A model generated the notes under the pieces. It was not told where the DNA came from, did not search any database, and saw only the letters and a program-made list of their open reading frames with translations. This document shows positions 62,383-64,000 of a stretch of DNA of 64,000 nt, piece after piece. The stretch's first letter is position 1. The number at the start of each line of letters is the position of its first letter. The DNA comes from Bemisia tabaci. Lineage: Eukaryota > Arthropoda > Insecta > Hemiptera > Aleyrodidae. The DNA lies in assembly GCF_918797505.1 (NCBI RefSeq), contig NC_092801.1, positions 36,014,517 through 36,078,516 on the forward strand, in the 5' to 3' direction. Both the position numbers and the translations under genes were made by a program.

Positions 62383-62765
62383 TCTTTGTCAAATCGCAAC
62401 CGATCATTCGAAAGACTCTTAGAAATCATTTGGGGGATTAAAACTCGACCGATTTTATTTTGAAATACTTGAAAAAGGTAAAATTCAGTTTCATGTTACG
62501 TTAGTATTTGGCAAGACAGCCGTAAGTGCTATCTCCTGCGTGCTTTTGTGGTAGCGTGTTGGACACGCAAAAAACACATTTTCAGGTAGAAATCGGCAGA
62601 TGAGGTCGGCATTCCTCTTGAAAGCACTGTTTCCATTGGCTCTCATGCACCTACCCACGGCTGTCTTGAAAAAAACTGTGTCTTTTTTGTGCACCCACGA
62701 TTTTTTCATACGTCTCGTTTTCATTAAATTAGGATGAATTTTGCTGTTTTAGCTGTCTCGGTAAT
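62383..62765. other. Possible unnamed inverted repeat
   Basis: AAGACAGCCGTAAGTGCTAT near 62513 and CACGGCTGTCTTGAAAAAAA near 62656 share an inverted GACAGCCGT core. No second copy seen. Confidence 0.35.
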
Positions 62766-63378
62766 GGGCCTGTTGCAAACTTTTGCTAGAGCAAAACTAA
62801 AAGTTGTTTCTTATAGAAAATGCCTCGAAAATCACGATGAGCGCATCGGCAAAGTCTGAAATGCACTCATAACTTCACAATATGCGTAAGAACTTTGCGG
62901 TTTTTTGAGCTTCCCGCTTCAAAAACGATACTACGGCACAGGTGAACATTTTGTCAGAGGAGTCCCTCCACCGTCGGCAATATTTATCATGGCCGACGCT
63001 TGCGCAGTTCCGCGAGTAATTCGAGGAGAGTTCAAGGTCAATCAGGGCGGGCGAGGGAAATGTGAACATAAACACGCCGATTGTTATCTAGTCTAATCCT
63101 GTTCAGGTGTTATCTCGTCCAATCCCACGTGTTTTGGCGGATTGGCGTAGGTCATGATGAGTATTGCCGTCGATGGAACGGCTACTCTAATAAAATGTTC
63201 ACCTGTGCCGTAGTATCGTTTTCGAAGCGGGAAGCTCAAAAAACCGCAAATTTCTTACGCAGATTGTGAAGTTATGAGTGCATTTCAGACTTTGCCGATG
63301 CGCTCATCGTGATTTTTGAGGCATTTTCTATAAGAAACAACTCTTAGTTTTTCTCTAGCAAAAGTTTGCAACAGGCCC
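62766..63378. mobile_element. Foldback element W2, about 613 bp
   Basis: GGGCCTGTTGCAAACTTTTG and AAAAGTTTGCAACAGGCCC end arms of about 225 bp. The first 12 bases equal W1, but the arm sequence then differs (GCTAGAGCAAAACT rather than GCAAGAGATACAGCC). Confidence 0.9.
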
Positions 63379-63433
63379 ATTTCATCGAAAAGAGTTTAGA
63401 CGAATTTTGAAGAAAACTCGATTTCGAAAATTT

Positions 63434-63465
63434 TACACTTACGGTTCTCTTCGCTATCACGGCAG
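63434..63465 (-). repeat. Repeat Z terminal fragment
   Basis: ACACTTACGGTTCTCTTCGC and TATCACGGCAG; the same end as 174-207. Confidence 0.65.
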
Positions 63466-63510
63466 TCCGGGCAGTATGCATAGTCGTGTTTTGAACAGTT
63501 TGGTAGCCTA

Positions 63511-63622
63511 TGACTGCCGTCCGTAGTAAAAACGCCGTGACTCCTATCAAGACTTTAAATTTTGACGGCGGAAATTTAAAAACTTCGCATGTCGCTTGTG
63601 ATACTTTGGCCGGGAAATGACG
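63511..63622. repeat. A left-end stub followed by an E fragment
   Basis: ACTGCCGTCCGTAGTAAAAA with CGCCGTGA is an A end. From 63562 GACGGCGGAAATTTAAAAAC to ACTTTGGCCGGGAAATGACG is the right end of E. Confidence 0.65.
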
Positions 63623-63668
63623 AAATACTTTTTCATTGCGAGAAAATCTGACCTGTATCTTTTTTTTT

Positions 63669-63987
63669 AACCGAACAATTCGCCTTCAGCTGCGTTCGCA
63701 GCAATTGTTGTTACGAGTATGTCGTGCGTGCTGATTTCAGATCATTACATACTCGAATCTCTGAAGGCGTTTTATGTGCACAAGTAGTGCGATCTGTTGG
63801 AGGACATACGAAGTAGGGTTTGAGCGATTCATTCAATCTCACATCTGTTGTTCTCCAACAGGGTGCGCCACTTGCGTCCATAAAACGCCTTCAAAGAGTC
63901 GTGTATGTAAAGTGCTAAAATCAGCACGCACAACATATTCGTAACAACAATTGCTGTAGACGCAGAAGAAGGCAAATTGTTCAGTTT
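63669..63987. mobile_element. Foldback element at window end
   Basis: Arms of about 135 bp: AACCGAACAATTCGCCTTCA and its inverted match GAAGGCAAATTGTTCAGTTT. CAGCAATTGTTGTTACGAGT and GTGCGTGCTGATTT are mirrored in the second arm. Centre about 63805-63850. Confidence 0.85.
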
Positions 63988-64000
63988 AAAAAATGAGTAT

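Noticed and set aside
1..64000. Prokaryotic defence system, operon or prophage
   Set aside because: No long coding frames, ribosome binding sites or gene-dense layout. The content is dispersed eukaryotic transposons.

Overview
The window looks like a piece of nuclear genome from a eukaryote, most probably an insect. It is generally AT-rich and packed with short palindromic transposons inserted into one another. I found no convincing protein-coding gene, rRNA, complete tRNA, operon or CRISPR array. The longest open frames (about 100-200 codons) lie in GC-rich low-complexity sequence or inside inverted repeats, and none shows a recognisable domain. Several terminal-repeat sequences (for example GGAACTATGTGCA and GCAATTTGGAACTATAAATT) remind me of repeats common in whitefly (Bemisia) sequence. 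That is memory, not a search, so the whitefly assignment is tentative.

Letters A to Z, AA, BB, HH and so on are labels invented here for repeat families. The main ones are: A, ~250 bp, ends CTGCCGTGCTAAGG; B, ~550 bp, ends GGACCACTAGACAAGG; C, ~230 bp, ends CACTGGAAAAAA; E, ~250 bp, ends ACCTTCCGGCCA; F, ~230 bp, inner ends GTCGGAC; G, ~510 bp with ~225 bp arms; H, ends TTGGACGTATTTCTGCC; I, a ~95 bp module bounded by CGCCTTCAA and TTGAAGGCG; II, ~260 bp, ends ATATCGACGGTGAAAC; N, ~143 bp; P, hAT-type with 8-bp target duplications; AA, ~265 bp; BB, ~260 bp; V, a GC-rich element; W, ends GGGCCTGTTGCA. Related copies serve as filled and empty sites for each other, so several insertion junctions can be read directly.

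Layout. 1-10 kb: G, A, P, II, E/F, a 450-bp palindrome (T) and A with B inside. 10-13 kb: the most gene-like stretch, with NRF1-type GCGCATGCGC motifs, CpG-rich sequence and an initiator-like motif, possibly a promoter with a first noncoding exon. 13-20 kb: P and G beside each other, V between two U copies, C with D at its centre, and a ~130-bp tandem array carrying a C insertion. 20-25 kb: J and K palindromes, a single-copy-looking island (20.6-21.2 kb) and a B-HH-H nest. 23-49 kb: fourteen copies of module I, with local tandem duplication at 35.2-36.4 kb. 50-55 kb: E, a Q repeat with a P insertion, and an O repeat with a C insertion. 55-64 kb: an inverted pair of ~1-kb repeats (X1/X2), a hammerhead-ribozyme-like motif, the third G copy, a cluster of N copies and two W palindromes.

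Between the repeats are GC-richer patches without recognisable repeats (about 10.1-11.75, 17.85-18.25, 20.64-21.2, 29.6-29.9, 32.7-33.3, 34.8-35.2, 39.4-39.8, 50.4-50.8, 54.5-54.9 and 57.4-57.6 kb). They are the best candidates for ancestral or regulatory DNA. The most unusual feature is a set of palindromic elements that share CAC-N-G termini followed by an A-run, while their interiors are unrelated and, in the best cases, built from one short word repeated in both orientations.
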